In this document: piece by piece, positions 32,935 to 44,499 of the stretch
Layout of the letters: the number at the start of each line of letters is the position of its first letter
How positions within the stretch are numbered: the stretch's first letter is position 1
Program-made: the position numbers and the translations under genes
Source of the DNA: Dromiciops gliroides
Lineage: Eukaryota; Chordata; Mammalia; Microbiotheria; Microbiotheriidae
Length of the DNA: 64,000 nt
Assembly: GCF_019393635.1 (NCBI RefSeq)
Contig: NC_057867.1
Span: 5,218,821 to 5,282,820 of the forward strand
Direction of reading: 5' to 3'
Notes under the pieces: model-generated
What the model was told of the DNA's origin: nothing
The model's input: only the letters and a program-made list of their open reading frames with translations
Database searches by the model: none

Positions 32935-34400
32935 AGGTAGAAGGATGGGGGGCAGAAGAAGGGAGATGGCAAGATGCAGCTGCAGCTGCAGGAGGAAATT
33001 AGAAAAAGGAGGAAGCAGGAGGCAGTGTACTAGGAAAGGGAGGAGAGGGGGCAGAAGGGAGATGGGCCAGGCAGGGAACTCGAGAGGAGTACAGTGAGCT
33101 GCTAGGAAGGGAAGAAAGGCTTGGAAGAGGAGAGAGAGAAAAAGGAATGGTGGGACAGGATGGAAGAAGGAGCCAGACAGGAAGAGATATGAGGGGGAGA
33201 ACAGCAGCGACAACTGGTAGGAGATGGGAAAGGGAATAGCAGGAGGGAGATAAGACAGGCAGGTATAAAAAAGGGAAGCAAGGAGAAACTGAGGAGAATA
33301 GCAGGAGGGAAGGGGAGATAGCATGAGCTGGTTGGAAGGGAGGAGAAGAGGAGTCAGAAGCTGAGGGGGGGGCAACAGGAGGAGGATGGAAGGGGAATAG
33401 CAAGATGGAGGTAGATGGGAAGGGTAGATACCAGGAGCACAGAGATCAAAGGCAGAGGGTACAGGAGCTAAATGGCAGGGGGAAAAAGGGAGTCAGAAGG
33501 TGGAGGAGGCAGCAGGAGGGGATGGGAGAGCAGACATGGGAAGGAAAAAAGGAGAAAGAAGGGAGGGGGGATGCAGCAGGAGGGAGATGGGAGGGGGAAT
33601 GCAGTAAGAGGGAGATGGGAGGGGGAATGCAGTAAGAGGGAGATGGGAGGGGGAATGCAGTAAGAGGGAGATGGGAGGGGGATGCAGCAGGAGGGAAATG
33701 GGAGGGGGATGAAGCAGGAAGAAGATGGGAGGGGGAATGCAGTAAGAGGGAGATGGGAGGGGGGATGCAGCAGGAGGGAGATGGGAGGGGGATGAAGCAG
33801 GAGGAAGATGGGAGGGGGAATGCAGTAAGAGGGAGATGGGAGGGGGGATGCAGTAAGAGGGAGATGGGAGGGGGGATGCAGCAGGAGGGAGATGGGAGGG
33901 GGATGAAGCAGGAGGAAGATGGGAGGGGGAATGCAGTAAGAGGGAGATGGGAGGGGGATGCAGCAGGAGGGAGATGGGAGGGGGAATGCAGTAAGAGGGA
34001 GATGGGAGGGGGGATGTAGCAGGAGGGAGATGGGAGGGGGATGAAGCAGGAAGGAGATGGGAGACTGCATACCAAGAGAGGGGAGATCAGAGGGGGAGGT
34101 CACTGGAGATGGATGGGAGAGGGAGAAAAGGGGGCACGGGCTGGGGGGGGGGGAAGGTGGGTATCAGGAGAGCATAGATGGAAGAAGGGAAAAGGCAACA
34201 AAAGGGAGGAGATAGCTGGGAGATGAGAGGGATAGAGGAGAGATGGGAAGGGGAGGAGTGAGCTCCCTCCAGGAGGGCCTATGACCGAGAGAAGGGAAGA
34301 CGGAGGGGGCAAAGGGGGAGGGAGCAGGCACATGCAGAGAAAGGCCACTGGTGAGGCAGAAGAAGCTAGGTGGGGAGAGGGAGATGGGAAAGGGGGAGGA
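32935..34400. repeat. Purine-rich low-complexity region
   Basis: About 1.4 kb of GGA/GAA-rich text. The complementary Ser/Pro/His frames of 130-210 codons follow the repeat and are not genes. Confidence 0.85.
33565..34065. repeat. 28-bp purine minisatellite
   Basis: The unit GAGGGAGATGGGAGGGGGAT plus GCAGYARGA is repeated about 18 times with small length changes. Two variants alternate, one ending GCAGTAA and one GCAGCAGGA/AAGCAGGA, giving a short higher-order pattern. Confidence 0.95.
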
Positions 34401-34549
34401 GGGTATTTAGTTGTGGTGAAGAAGTGAATGAGAGAGACTGGGAGAGGCCTGAGCCCAAGGTGGAAAGAGACTGAATGAGAAAGAGGGAAAGAGACAGAGA
34501 GAGGGCAGAACTCAGGATCCCGGAGGGCAGGACATGGGGGCCTGTTGTC

Positions 34550-34760
34550 ACCTCTCTATTCAAGCTTTGGCAGAACAGAACTCGTCCCGCCCCCTCACTG
34601 ACAGGTAGACGTCCATGCTGGTGTGGCCATGCATGCCACGCATTCACCTGCAGAGGGCCAGGAGATTTGGAGGCCTGGACCAACCTGTTCAATGGCTTCT
34701 GCCAAGGTCTTCCCAAGGTTGGCCCTCACAACTGGCCCCTAGTCAGCTGGCTTTTCCATT
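34550..34760 (-). pseudogene. Decayed copy of the SPDYE-like last exon
   Basis: On the minus strand 'TCTGTTCTGCCAAAGCTTGA' and 'GAGGTGACAACAGGCC' parallel 'TCTGTCCTGCCAAAGGTTGA' and 'GAGATGACAACAGGCC' around the stop of the gene at 39852, at roughly 80% identity over some 65 bases. Further upstream weaker matches continue ('CTGGCCCTCTGCAGGTGAAT' against 'CTGGCCGTTGCAGATGGAAT'). The frame is broken. Other exons were not found. It is probably a tandem duplicate that has decayed. Confidence 0.55.
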
Positions 34761-35040
34761 AACCCTCTGTGCTCCATTTCCCCCTGACTCTGAGACATTC
34801 ACATACTGGGGTAAGACAGTGGCTCCATTCCTGGGGAATCTTGTGGCTGAGGCCTCTTATTTCTTTGCAATTCCCCTCCTGGCAAACAGACCATCTCCTC
34901 CACTGACCTCTTCTGGGTCCTGGGCCTGGATTGGGGGGAATCTCTTCTTGGGGTAGACTTAGATGATAAATAAAAAACTAGGGAGGTCCGCAATGTCTGG
35001 ATGAGGCGAAGTGGAAACCATAACCCCTCTTTTCTTATAA
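34761..35040. other. No recognisable feature
   Basis: It could hold more of the decayed duplicate, but no exon match was seen. Confidence 0.35.
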
Positions 35041-35053
35041 ATCAGGACAAGAG

Positions 35054-35196
35054 GGGAAGCTAGATGGCGCAGTGGATAAAGCACCAGCCCTGGAGTCAGA
35101 AGGACCTGAGTTCAAATCCGACCTCAGACACTTGACACACACTAGCTGTGTGACCCTGGGCAAGTCACTTAACCCCAATTGCCCTAAAAAAAGGAA
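35054..35196 (+). repeat. Short tRNA-derived SINE
   Basis: AAATCAGGACAAGA is duplicated at both ends. Confidence 0.94.
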
Positions 35197-35850
35197 ATAA
35201 ATCAGGACAAGAACCCCTCCTGGCTCTCCTCTTTGTGATCCCAGGCACTTTGCTAAGCTCTAGGCATACAAAGAAAGGCCCAAGTGCAGAAAGGCTCTCT
35301 TCCAGATCACTAGAAGCTCCTTCACACATCTCCTGGCTCCCTCCTCACCTTCTCAGAGCTCTCCTTCCTCCCCCAGGACCCCACACCTTCCAGTTTCTGC
35401 CTCATTTTGTTCTCTTAGCCCCTGCATTTTTATACCCAACCAGGAATTCTTCTACAACCTCCTCTTCTCTAGGCTGAAGAATCTTTTCCCCAGGATCTCT
35501 GCTTGGTTACTTTCCCTATAAAGGTTAAAAGGATGAGAAGGAAAGTTCCTGCTGATTTCCTTCATCCACAGGAGAGAAGCTGTTACAGGAAGCATCGTAA
35601 CAGAAAGAGCAGATGATGTCCTTTGCTGTTTTTACAGTCTGACCTTCACCAAGTGAAGTGAAATTCCTGGCATCATCATCACATTTTGAAGTCCTGATAG
35701 ACCTATGATTTCACTAGTACGAGTAGTCACTCCCCTAATACAGATAGCAATTTCTGGCCAGTGCCTTTTCTTTTCTTGCACTTTCCCTCCTTGTTTTTCT
35801 GTAATTCTTCCATAGGGAATCTGTTCCACCTCCCTTGACTTCAGGTCTCC
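35197..35850. other. Unassigned, with a weak L2/MIR-end similarity
   Basis: 'CCCAGGCACTTTGCTAAGCT' near 35240 resembles an inverted L2 or MIR end. The rest is not recognised. Confidence 0.35.
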
Positions 35851-35869
35851 CATCTCCAACTGCTTACTA

Positions 35870-36930
35870 AACATCTTAATTTAGATGTCTTGTAGAAGTC
35901 TTGAACTCAACACGTCCAAAACCTAATTCATCTTTCCTCCAAAGCATCCTAACTTCGCTATTACTATCTAGGATACCACCATCCTCCCAGTCTCCCAGGC
36001 TCTCAATCTAAGATTCATCATTCTCTCGCACTCCCTATAGCAAATCAATTGCCAAGTCCTGTTGATTCTGCCTCGGCAATGCCTCTTTATTTCCCCTGAT
36101 AAAACCACCAACCTGCTACAGCTTCTCTTCTCCCCATCCTTAGACTACTGCAATGGTTCATCTTGCCAAGTCCAGTCCCCATTCTAATCCATCCTCCCCT
36201 CACCTATCATAGTGATCTTCCTAAAACCCAGTTCTGACCATGGTACTCCCCTATTCAGTCAACTCCAGGGGCTCTTTATAGCCTCCAGTGGCAAATATAA
36301 AATCTCATTTTGGCTTTTTATTTGATAGGGCAATGAGGGTTAAGTGACTTGCCCAGGGTCACACAGCTAATAAGTGTCAAGTGTCTGAGGCCACATTTGA
36401 ACTCAGGTCCTCCTAAAACCAAGGCTAGTGCTTTTATCCACTGAGCTACCTAGCTGCCCCCTCACTTTGGCTTTTAAAGCCCTTCATGATCAGGTCTCTA
36501 CCTACCTTTATAGTGTCCTTGCCTTTTTTTACTCCTCTCCACATACTTTGCCATCCAATAGCCCTGGCCTTCTGGCCGCCCATCTCCCTACTGCAAACCT
36601 TTTCACTGGCTGTTCCCCATACCTGGAGTGGCCTTCTCATTTCTGCTTCCTGCCTTCCCTGGCTTCCTTCAAATTTCAGTTAAAATCTCAACCACTAAAA
36701 TAACCCTTTTGTGGTACTTAAATGTTAGTGGCTTCTCTGCAATTTAGCCTGTATAGATCTTATATGTACAAGGTTGTTTCCAAGTTTTCTCTCCCCATTA
36801 GACTATGAGCTCCTTGAAAGCAGAGACTATTTTTTATTCTTTGTATCCCTGACACTTAGCACAGTGCCTGATACATAGCATTTAATCAATGCTCATCGAC
36901 CTGACTTGCTGGGCAGGGACCACTTTTTAG
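35870..36930 (+). repeat. L2 3' region
   Basis: Blocks in order: 'AACTCAACACGTCCAAAACC', 'TAGACTACTGCAATGG', 'CTTTTAAAGCCCTTCATGAT', 'TTCACTGGCTGTTCCCCATA', 'AGACTATGAGCTCCTTGAAA', 'TTAGCACAGTGCCTGATACA'. It is the longest and clearest L2 copy in the window and is interrupted by one SINE. Confidence 0.8.
36325..36461 (-). repeat. Short SINE nested in L2
   Basis: The duplicated target, CTCATTTTGGCTTTT against CTCACTTTGGCTTTT, splits the L2 text cleanly. Confidence 0.93.
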
Positions 36931-38100
36931 TTTCTTTCTTGTATATGTAGTGCAAAGTGTAATGCTGAGTTCAGAGTTGGTACTTGATAAGTGATAGAAT
37001 AATGTGAAAGGAATCTCCACTGATTATACCAAGGGAGGGCTCAAATTGCTCTCTCTCATATGGAGAGACATGAATGACCTGGCAATCATTAAAATACCTT
37101 CACTAAATGGTTTTTTACAGAACTCGTGGTAATTAAACAAACAAGACCAGGGCCCTCCTTCCTGGGGGCTCACAAACTACCTTAGGAGAAAAGAGCAAGG
37201 ACACAAAAAACAAGTGAAAAGTCATGCAAGGTAGCCATGAGAAGCCAGATAGTTGCCTGTCATGGGCATTGGAGAGGGAGTAGATGGGGTGGGCTGGAGA
37301 GATCTGGGGAGGCCATCAGGAGACTAAGGGGAGTGAGGCCCCCATCTGCCCAGTCAAGCAGGGCAGCCGATATGGGGGGGGGGCAGTGATGAGACAGGAG
37401 TCTGTTCCATTTTGACAGCTGTACGGGCTAATTTTCAGTCCCTGACATTGTCCTGCTCATTTCCTTTTCGCTAACCAATCCCTTTGGGAAGGCAGGCGAT
37501 AATCCCAGGGCTGTTTTCTCCCCAGATTTCTCACCCTTGAGGCCCTGGAAAATTGTGCATGTGTTGACATGGCTGATTGCTACATATATCCTTCTTTCCA
37601 AAAAGGATTGAGTTGATGACTTCTTGCAAAGAGGGATGACTCCAGATTCCAGATTGGGTGAGTGGGGTCAGGGACCTGGAACTTGATTTCAAAACAGAGG
37701 AAGAAAAACTAATGAAGACCAGATCTATCAGATACAATATGAACTTGGGCAAATCCATTTTCTCACTCCAGGTTTCTCTGCCTAAAAAGCTTGAATTTCA
37801 GATATTTCTCTACCATCCTGTCTTCTTCCTTCCATTTCAACCTATCACACCCACTTTATCTTATCTCACACTCTCTTACATGTGCTGTCTGTGTAAAAAG
37901 CTTAATAACGCCATAAAAAGAGGGCAATAAAACAAAAAAATTGATGGAATCAAGCATTGTTTTAAAACATTGTATTAGGAAATGACTTCTGAAAAGAATG
38001 AATTTCATGATAAAACATAATAAAATTTAAACAAAAGGAAGCCTTATCAGAAATTTGACTGAAAGAATCAAGCAAACTTGTAGAAACAGAAAAAAGAATG
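36931..38100. other. Unassigned, includes a 55-bp block shared with 42.6 kb
   Basis: Bases 37318-37372 ('GGAGACTAAGGGGAGTGAGG' and 'CCCATCTGCCCAGTCAA') recur at about 42608-42662 with few differences. The flanks do not match. No exon is recognised. Confidence 0.45.
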
Positions 38101-38350
38101 GGTGATAGAGGCAAAAAGGGAAACTGAAAAGAAGAAAAAGGGGGTCATTAGATAAGGGGAGAGAGAGGTGAAAGGAAGGGCAGAGGAAGCCTGCTCAAAG
38201 GAGGCAGAAGCTGAAGATAGAAGGAAGCCAAGAGAAGAGAAAGAGGAAGAAAGAGGAGAGAAGCTGGAGAGTGAAAGCAGTAGGAGAGGCAAAGGGTGCG
38301 ACAGCAGACTCATTTTGTATCAAGAGGATGGTGCAGCTCAGGGTAGACGT
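38100..38350. repeat. Purine-rich low-complexity stretch
   Basis: AGGAAG/AGAGG text, no regular period; open frames on both strands follow the bias. Confidence 0.65.
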
Positions 38351-38374
38351 GTTGAGTGAGTTTCCCTTTTTAAA

Positions 38375-38527
38375 AAAATTCCCTTTTTTTGTTTTGGTGA
38401 GGCAATTGGGGTTAAGTGACTTGCCCAGGGTCACACAGTGAGTGTTAAGTGTCTGAGGCCAGATTTGAACTCAGGTCCTCCTGAATCCAGGGCTGGTATT
38501 TTATCCACTGTGCCACCTAGCTGCCCC
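38375..38527 (-). repeat. Short tRNA-derived SINE
   Basis: GAGTGAGTTTCCC before and GAGTGACTTTCCC after suggest the target-site duplication. Confidence 0.9.
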
Positions 38528-38559
38528 CAGAGTGACTTTCCCATCATGAGTGCTGTAAG

Positions 38560-39030
38560 TCCTCCAGCCTCAGCATGTAACTGTGGAGAGCAGACATGCT
38601 ACCTGAGACATGCTTGGGAGAGGCTGATGAGAGAGACCTCAGAGGTTGAAGTTGAAAGCCAGGGCAAGAGAGGCAAGTCCAAGATTTCAGGCGCCAATGG
38701 GAGATTTCCTAGAGGTGCGGGCATATGGAGAAGCCAGCACCCAACAGGATCTTTGACTTCCAGAGCCAGCAACCTTCGAGAGTGCTAAGAGTGCATTTCC
38801 CTGGTGAGCTCGGCTGCCCCTTTGTTGAGCTGTGATTTTTCTCTCCTAGCCAGTTGAAAAGCTCTTCTTCTCTAGTGTATCTTTCCTCTAATCTGGATCA
38901 CTTTGAGATTTCTGTTTGTTTGCTTAGATAAATAAATGTGTTTGCTTGTTGTCCAGGACCATTTGTTATGTTACAAGTATTTGGTGGGAGGAAGCTATTA
39001 CCTCCCCTTATTCTCTCCTGTTACAAAGGG
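38560..39030 (+). mobile_element. Possible LTR fossil
   Basis: A late 'AGATAAATAAATGTGTTTGC' and a following 'ACAAGTATTTGGTGGGAGG' loosely resemble the end of an LTR and an adjoining primer site. The start is not defined. Low confidence. Confidence 0.25.
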
Positions 39031-39390
39031 CTCCGAGGTGACCAGGGAAAGTGGTACTGGGGCTGACCCCTAAAAGAGTAGTAATCCTAGACTGCCAATA
39101 CTTGATGTGTGATAGATATAATTCTAGTGCAACACTGGCTGTAGATGGGAGAGTTACAGGGGTGAAAGCCCATTCATTCCTAGGTCTCCTGGATCCTGGC
39201 TGATCTTCACTTAACTATAATCTCCCTTTGGAGACATGGAATGATGGAATGCAATTTCCAAGATGAGGTCAGGGGTCTATTTATGGCAAAGGAAGGCCTG
39301 CCAATTTAGAGTAAATGGACCATCCATTTATTCAATCTGGAAATGATACTGCTTAGGCTTTTGTTACTTATCTATATGAAGAACTGGCCC
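39031..39390. other. No recognisable feature
   Basis: Plain sequence with short frames only. Confidence 0.35.
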
Positions 39391-39394
39391 TGGG

Positions 39395-39541
39395 GGCAGC
39401 TAGGTGGCACACTGGATAGAACACGGGCCCTGGAGTCAGGAGGACCTGAGTTCAAATCTAGCCTCAGACACATTACACTTACTAGCTGTGTGACCCTGGG
39501 CAAGTCGCTTAACCTCAATTGCCTCACCAAAAAAAAAAAGA
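39395..39541 (+). repeat. Short SINE downstream of the SPDYE-like gene
   Basis: AAGAACTGGCCCC flanks both sides. Confidence 0.94.
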
Positions 39542-39693
39542 ACTGGCCCCCAAAAAGCAATTCTTTGGGGCAATGTATGTCAACACTGACATCACCTCAG
39601 GTTTATTGGCAGATATGTTCCACACCCCATTCCTGAAATGAACTTTATCTCTAGGTCGAAATGAGCTGATGCACTATTTGGACTTAAGAAATG

Positions 39694-39699
39694 TTTATT
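39694..39699 (-). terminator. Poly(A) signal of the SPDYE-like gene
   Basis: AATAAA on the minus strand, about 155 bases after the stop. A second AATAAA overlaps the stop codon itself (39850-39855). Confidence 0.45.
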
Positions 39700-39851
39700 G
39701 ATTCAAAGATGAAACATCTTTATGGGCTGGCAACATGCTCAAGCTCACATGGATCAATGAAAATTACTTTTTAGACAGTGTAAGTCCCTTGGTCTTGTAT
39801 GAGTGCAGACTTTCTGAACAGGGAGCTTCTGGATGGCCTGTTGTCATCTCT

Positions 39852-42121
39852 TTATTCAACCTTTGGCAGGACAGAGTTTGTCCTGTCCTCATCACTGACC
39901 TCTTCACTGAGCTCCTGGCTCATCCAACCTTCCCAATCAATGGCCTTAAGAAATTCCATCTGCAACGGCCAGAATTTCTTGACACCTTCTTGGCACCAAT
40001 TAGTTCCCAAAAGAGCAGGAAGGATGTACCATCTGTAGGATGGGTCCCCCGTGTCCAGCTGACAGGCACCATACCTGTCCAAGCAAAAGAAACGTGGAAA
40101 GAAAGGTCAGGCTCCAGGTTCTAACCCTGTCCTTCCCTCCCTCCCTCCACCATGTTCGCCCTTTATCATGGCCCCAAGTGCCCAGCTCAAAGCTGAACAC
40201 CTCTGAGCCCTTGGTGACAGGAGAGAATGCCTTTCAGCCCTGAAGACCCAGGGTAGTGGGGCAGAGAGTCACAGAGAGAAGGTATCTTCTCTCTGTAACA
40301 CCATCTCTCTTCCTCCCCACTGTGCAGACCAAATAAGGCTGGTGATGATAAGCTAAAGCCTTTCTAGTCTTTCCTGGGGAGAGAGCAGTTCTCTTCTGGG
40401 CTCTTTAAAAGGACCAGGCAGTGGAGCCTAGTGGAAAGAGTGCCAGCCTTGGAGTCAGCAATTCCTGCCTTGGACACACACTAGCTGAGGGCCCGTGATC
40501 AAATCAATGGAAACCCTTTATTGCCATGTCTAAGTGTGGGGCTGGGAAGGGCAGAGGAAGGTTGCCAGTCTGCACGGGGAGAGAGAATTCCCAAACTAGG
40601 AATGCCATACTCCCATGAAATCACAGGTCCACCCTCGAATGAAAAGGGGCAGCATGGGGTCTGGACAAACTAAGGTGGGCCCAAAGACCTGTATGCGAAA
40701 GGTCTCCAGACACAGGGCTGAGATATATCTCTACAGTTTGCTAAGTTCTGGGGGCACTAGACACAACAAATGCCACAAGCTCGAGGATCCAACGGGAAAT
40801 GTGATGGTTTCACCCCAAGAGTACCTATCTTGGGCCCCTGGGATGTCAACTGGCTTTTGACATTGGAAGAATAAATATTAATCTTCCTCCCCCACTCCAC
40901 CCTAAACACCACAATATAAAACCCCAAACCCCAAGCACCTAAATTCCATTAGAGGTACTCACAGTGCCAGTAAGAAATGAACCATGCTGTAAGACTGCTG
41001 AGGGAATCCCAGGCGGTCAAAGTATTCTACCAGCATATTCAAGAGAGTCTGCCCAAAGCAGAGGAAAAGAGGGTCAGGAGCATGGAAGACGTCCCCCAAA
41101 ATGACAATTCCATGTGCCAGGATGATCAGGGAGGTCTACTGGGGGCACCAGGTAGGGGGAGGGAACACAAGAAGTTTGGGGAGAGTGATGGGAACGATTT
41201 CTAACCCCACACCAACAAAAATTCTCCAGTCCCTCCTCACCCCTCTGGGGGCCTCATGGAGCCCAGCCTTCTCTTGGCCACAGTGAACTTCAACTTGCCT
41301 TGAGACCTCCCTGACTCCATGTACATGCTCTAGCAGTGACTCTCCTTAGGAAGAGAGATGTCTGAAGGATGGCTCCAAGGGGCATCGATTTTCTTCCCTG
41401 CCTTCCATTTCCCCTACACTGGTTCAACCCTGGGAACTGCACTTACCTCATTGTTGGCATAGGATTTCACATCAGTCTTGAGGAATTCTTGAACGACTGG
41501 ATCCTCTATGGAGGCAAAGGACAAGTTTCCCTTATGTCACTGGTGCTGAGAGATCTGTTTCCTGGCAGGTTGAACCCTAGACTCCTCCCCTCCACCTCAC
41601 ATTGGGGACAATCAAGGACCCTGGGGTCACCTCCTTTGATCCTCCTTGAAGGATCTGAAAAAGGAGCAGCCCAAGGGGTCCCCAGGGTCGTGTGGGCACT
41701 CCAGGGCAATTCTATCAGTAGAGAAGAAGAGGCCCTCTTCCAGGGGGGCACTGAGTAACCAGTAAGACATCCTTAGCCCTTTCACCTCTACAGCTGACTC
41801 CAGCCCTCTCCAGCACCGGGCACTCTACCCCTCCCTATTTCCATGGGACTATGAATCAGTTACCCAATAAACAGGGCTTCATTTGGTGACCTCTGGAGGT
41901 AAAACCCCACCCTAGGGGTCCCTGTTCCTCAAGCCACTCACCCAGAAGTTGAGAGAAGACTGCAAGGTCTTTGAAGCAGAAGGAAGCCACTCTTCTCCTC
42001 TTCATCTTAATCCGAGTATCCCCCACTTCAGTCACTGTCCATTCATATCTCCTTCTTTTCTTTCCCCGTCTTCCTTTGGAGTCAGACTCCTTCCTGTTCT
42101 CTTCGGCAGCATTACTGCTGT
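39852..42121 (-). CDS. SPDYE-like: Speedy/RINGO family gene, SPDYE-like, four exons (5' end not found)
   Basis: Speedy/RINGO proteins bind and activate CDK1/CDK2 through a cyclin-like fold without being cyclins. Exons on the minus strand are 42121-41942, 41505-41447, 41048-40963 and 40074-39852. Every junction is GT/AG (GTGAGT, GTAAGT, GTGAGT donors) and the phases 1, 0 and 2 fit. The spliced frame gives 'IKMKRRRVASF', 'FSQLLEDPVVQEFL', 'TLLNMLVEYFDRLGFP', 'MVHFLLALYGA' and 'AIDWEGWMSQELSEEV'. Human SPDYE proteins read LKMKLKRRRVSP, FNRLLEDPVVKRFL, YLLAMVIAYFSRAGLP, IHFFLALYLA and WVSPEELEEI at the same places. About 180 residues are recovered. The acidic run that follows ALYLA in relatives is reduced to DTGD, and DKYLLAM has become NETLLNM. 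The first exon is unresolved: the frame is also open upstream to an ATG at 42335. Confidence 0.82.
40416..40510 (+). repeat. MIR-like SINE fragment in the SPDYE-like intron
   Basis: 'GGAAAGAGTGCCAGCCTTGGAGTCAG' style text, shown by GTGCCAGCCTTGGAGTCAG and ACACTAGCTGAGGG, fits the head of a MIR-type element. Confidence 0.45.
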
Positions 42122-42930
42122 CTGGAGGAAGAGGTATTAGAAACCACAGGGTAAAACTCCGAGGACAGTATGCCTCCTCTACTGTGCCACAGGAGCCACA
42201 ATCCAGGCTACCCCAGCCTACCCCCACCAACAGAGGGTCAGGGATCTCCCTGAATTCTCCTCTGCTGGGTAGAGATGTCCTGACCGTGAGGAGGCTCCAG
42301 GCTAAAGCAGGACTTCTCAACCCTGTTCCCGTCATGTAAACCCCCGGACAGACATGGGAAGCCACAGGAATGGTTCACAACTGAAGGAAAGGCTTGGCAT
42401 CAACTAGAACTTAGGGAAAATAAAAGATACATTGCTTTTTCCACATGGACCCCCTAAATTCTATCCATGGACCCCAGGTTAAGAAGCTCTGGACTAAAGG
42501 AAATTCGGGGATAATTAATTCAGAGTCAAACATACTCCATTTTTGCCAGAACTGAAGTAAAAAAATATTTTATGAATCTCATCCTAAAGGCTAATGTTAG
42601 CCAATCAGGAGACTAAGGGGAGTGAGGCCCCCATCTGCCCAGTCAAACAGAGCAGCCAATCAGGACTCCATTTAAAACTCCCCCATAAAGGCTATAAAGA
42701 AATGGAATTAAGGACAGCATTTTACATTATTGACTCAAGTTTTCTTAATGCCTTTTGTATTTTAGAGCACAACCCTTTCCCCATATATCTGCTTTCTCCC
42801 TTTCCCCCTCATGAGGAATAAAAGTTTGGCAAAACTGACAAAACAACTATCTTTGACAGCAAATATAACACTGTACCCATAGCCTCCCCCCCCTCCCCGG
42901 CTCTTTATCCAGTGGAGGGATACTTGTTTC
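42122..42930. other. Unassigned sequence upstream of the SPDYE-like exons
   Basis: The open frame of the first recognised exon continues to 42335. Beyond that the 55-bp block shared with 37.3 kb lies at about 42608-42662, between two 'AGCCAATCAGGA' motifs, followed by 'GAGGAATAAAAG' near 42815. The CCAAT-like pair and the AATAAA suggest LTR debris, without proof. Confidence 0.35.
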
Positions 42931-42934
42931 AACT

Positions 42935-43480
42935 GTTTGTTATCATTAATCTGAGCTCTGTTGCCATTTAATTTTTTAAAAATTTATAATTTATGGTCAC
43001 CGTGGCAAATATTGTCCTCCTGGTTCTTATCTCTTATCTTGGAATCAGTTGGTTCAAGTTCATCTGAATTCTTCGTTGTCATCATTTCTTATCTGGATTT
43101 GTGATTTCTTTTGTGCTAGAAACTTTTGATAAGGATGCTTCTTTGAGCAATGCAGATCTTGTGTGTAAGCTCCGGTCTTAGAGAGTCGCCCAGGGTGGGG
43201 GAGCACTGAAGAGGTCGAATGCCTTGCCCAGTGTTCCACAGCCTGGTTCAGAGGAAGGTTTTGGCCCTTGGCCTTCCTGACTCTTTCTCTCCTGCCTTTC
43301 AAGAATCTTCTTACATTCACATCAAGCACATAAACGCCTACTGTGTCCCAGGCACTGCGCCAAGGTTCCTACACCACAATGTGTTCAGCCATTACCCAAT
43401 TGATGGGGGCTCATCTTGCCTCTAGTTTTTTTTTTTTTTGCTCCCACATAAAACTATTGCTTTGGGTTTTTTTTTACTGG
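42935..43480 (-). repeat. L1 3'-region fragment
   Basis: 'TTCAGCCATTACCCAATTGATGGG' style text, e.g. GCCATTACCCAATTGATGG, is the reverse complement of the L1 end block seen at 25.09 and 58.50 kb. Confidence 0.55.
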
Positions 43481-44480
43481 TCCTGTGATTTAACCAGTAT
43501 GACCAGAAAAATGGTGATCTATGGATATTATTGTACTTCATGAAATTTGGCCATGTGAAGTAGAACCAGGAAAACAATGCACAGACCCACCCTGAAGAAC
43601 TGCAATGCCCAAGCATGCAGAACAGATGATGGAAGCCACTCCCAGTCAAGGGCTATGCTTGGTCACTGTTTAACCACTGAACCAGAGATGTGTGTCTCCC
43701 TAAGCACACCATACGCACACACTAGACCAGTGTGGGTAAACTCAGCAGCCTGAACCAAATTCAGGTGTCAGTGGGAAATGTCTAACAAAACAAAATCATA
43801 TAGAAAATATTCATTTGTGGTTTCCTAAGTTACCATGTACCTATTTGACACCACTAGTCTAGACGATCACCCAAATGAGAAATCAGGCCTTGATTGGGAG
43901 AGATTTCTGTGGTGTTAACTGCTCTCACTGAAACTTGAACGATCCTTGCCAGTTAGAGCCAGCTCAGGTTGGCCACTTCCAAGGCGGTCGACCAGTAGGA
44001 GCATCCACTCATTTTTTGTTTTGGTTTTGGGTTTTCTTTGAGAGAAACAGGGTCAACCAACAGTCCCGTTCTTGCCCTCCTTCCAGTCCCTTGGACTGAT
44101 GGGACACTGGCTTTGGAATGTTACCAGAGGTTGTTAGATGTGGTCATTGTGTCAGCTGGGTTGGGTTTAACTTTGTCTTATTTATAAGAGAGCACTCAAT
44201 GGGCAAGATACCTGCAAGTGTTTGTGGGATAAGAACCAAGAAAAGGCATCAAGAAAACTTGTTTTTAAAGTGGCCACAGCCTTAGTCTCTTTTCCTGAAA
44301 AAATGATAGTCTTCTGTCACTGGGCTCTAGGATCCATATTCCTTCCACACTCCTTGAATATGCTCTCTAGGGTCACTGTGTCTCAACTCCCTCAGAGACC
44401 AATTCTCTCCCCCAGTCTATCCCAAACAGTTTGGGATCCATTTATTCTACTCCCAACAGCTACTTTCACTACGCTCACAG
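43481..44480. other. No recognisable gene
   Basis: A short L1-like 'AGAACCAGGAAAACAATGC' occurs near 43562. The remainder is unassigned. Confidence 0.35.
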
Positions 44481-44499
44481 ACAACTTCTCTAGAATTCT

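Noticed and set aside
33446-34103. Pro/Ser/His-rich frames of about 210 codons on the minus strand
   Set aside because: They mirror the 28-bp purine minisatellite in two frames at once.
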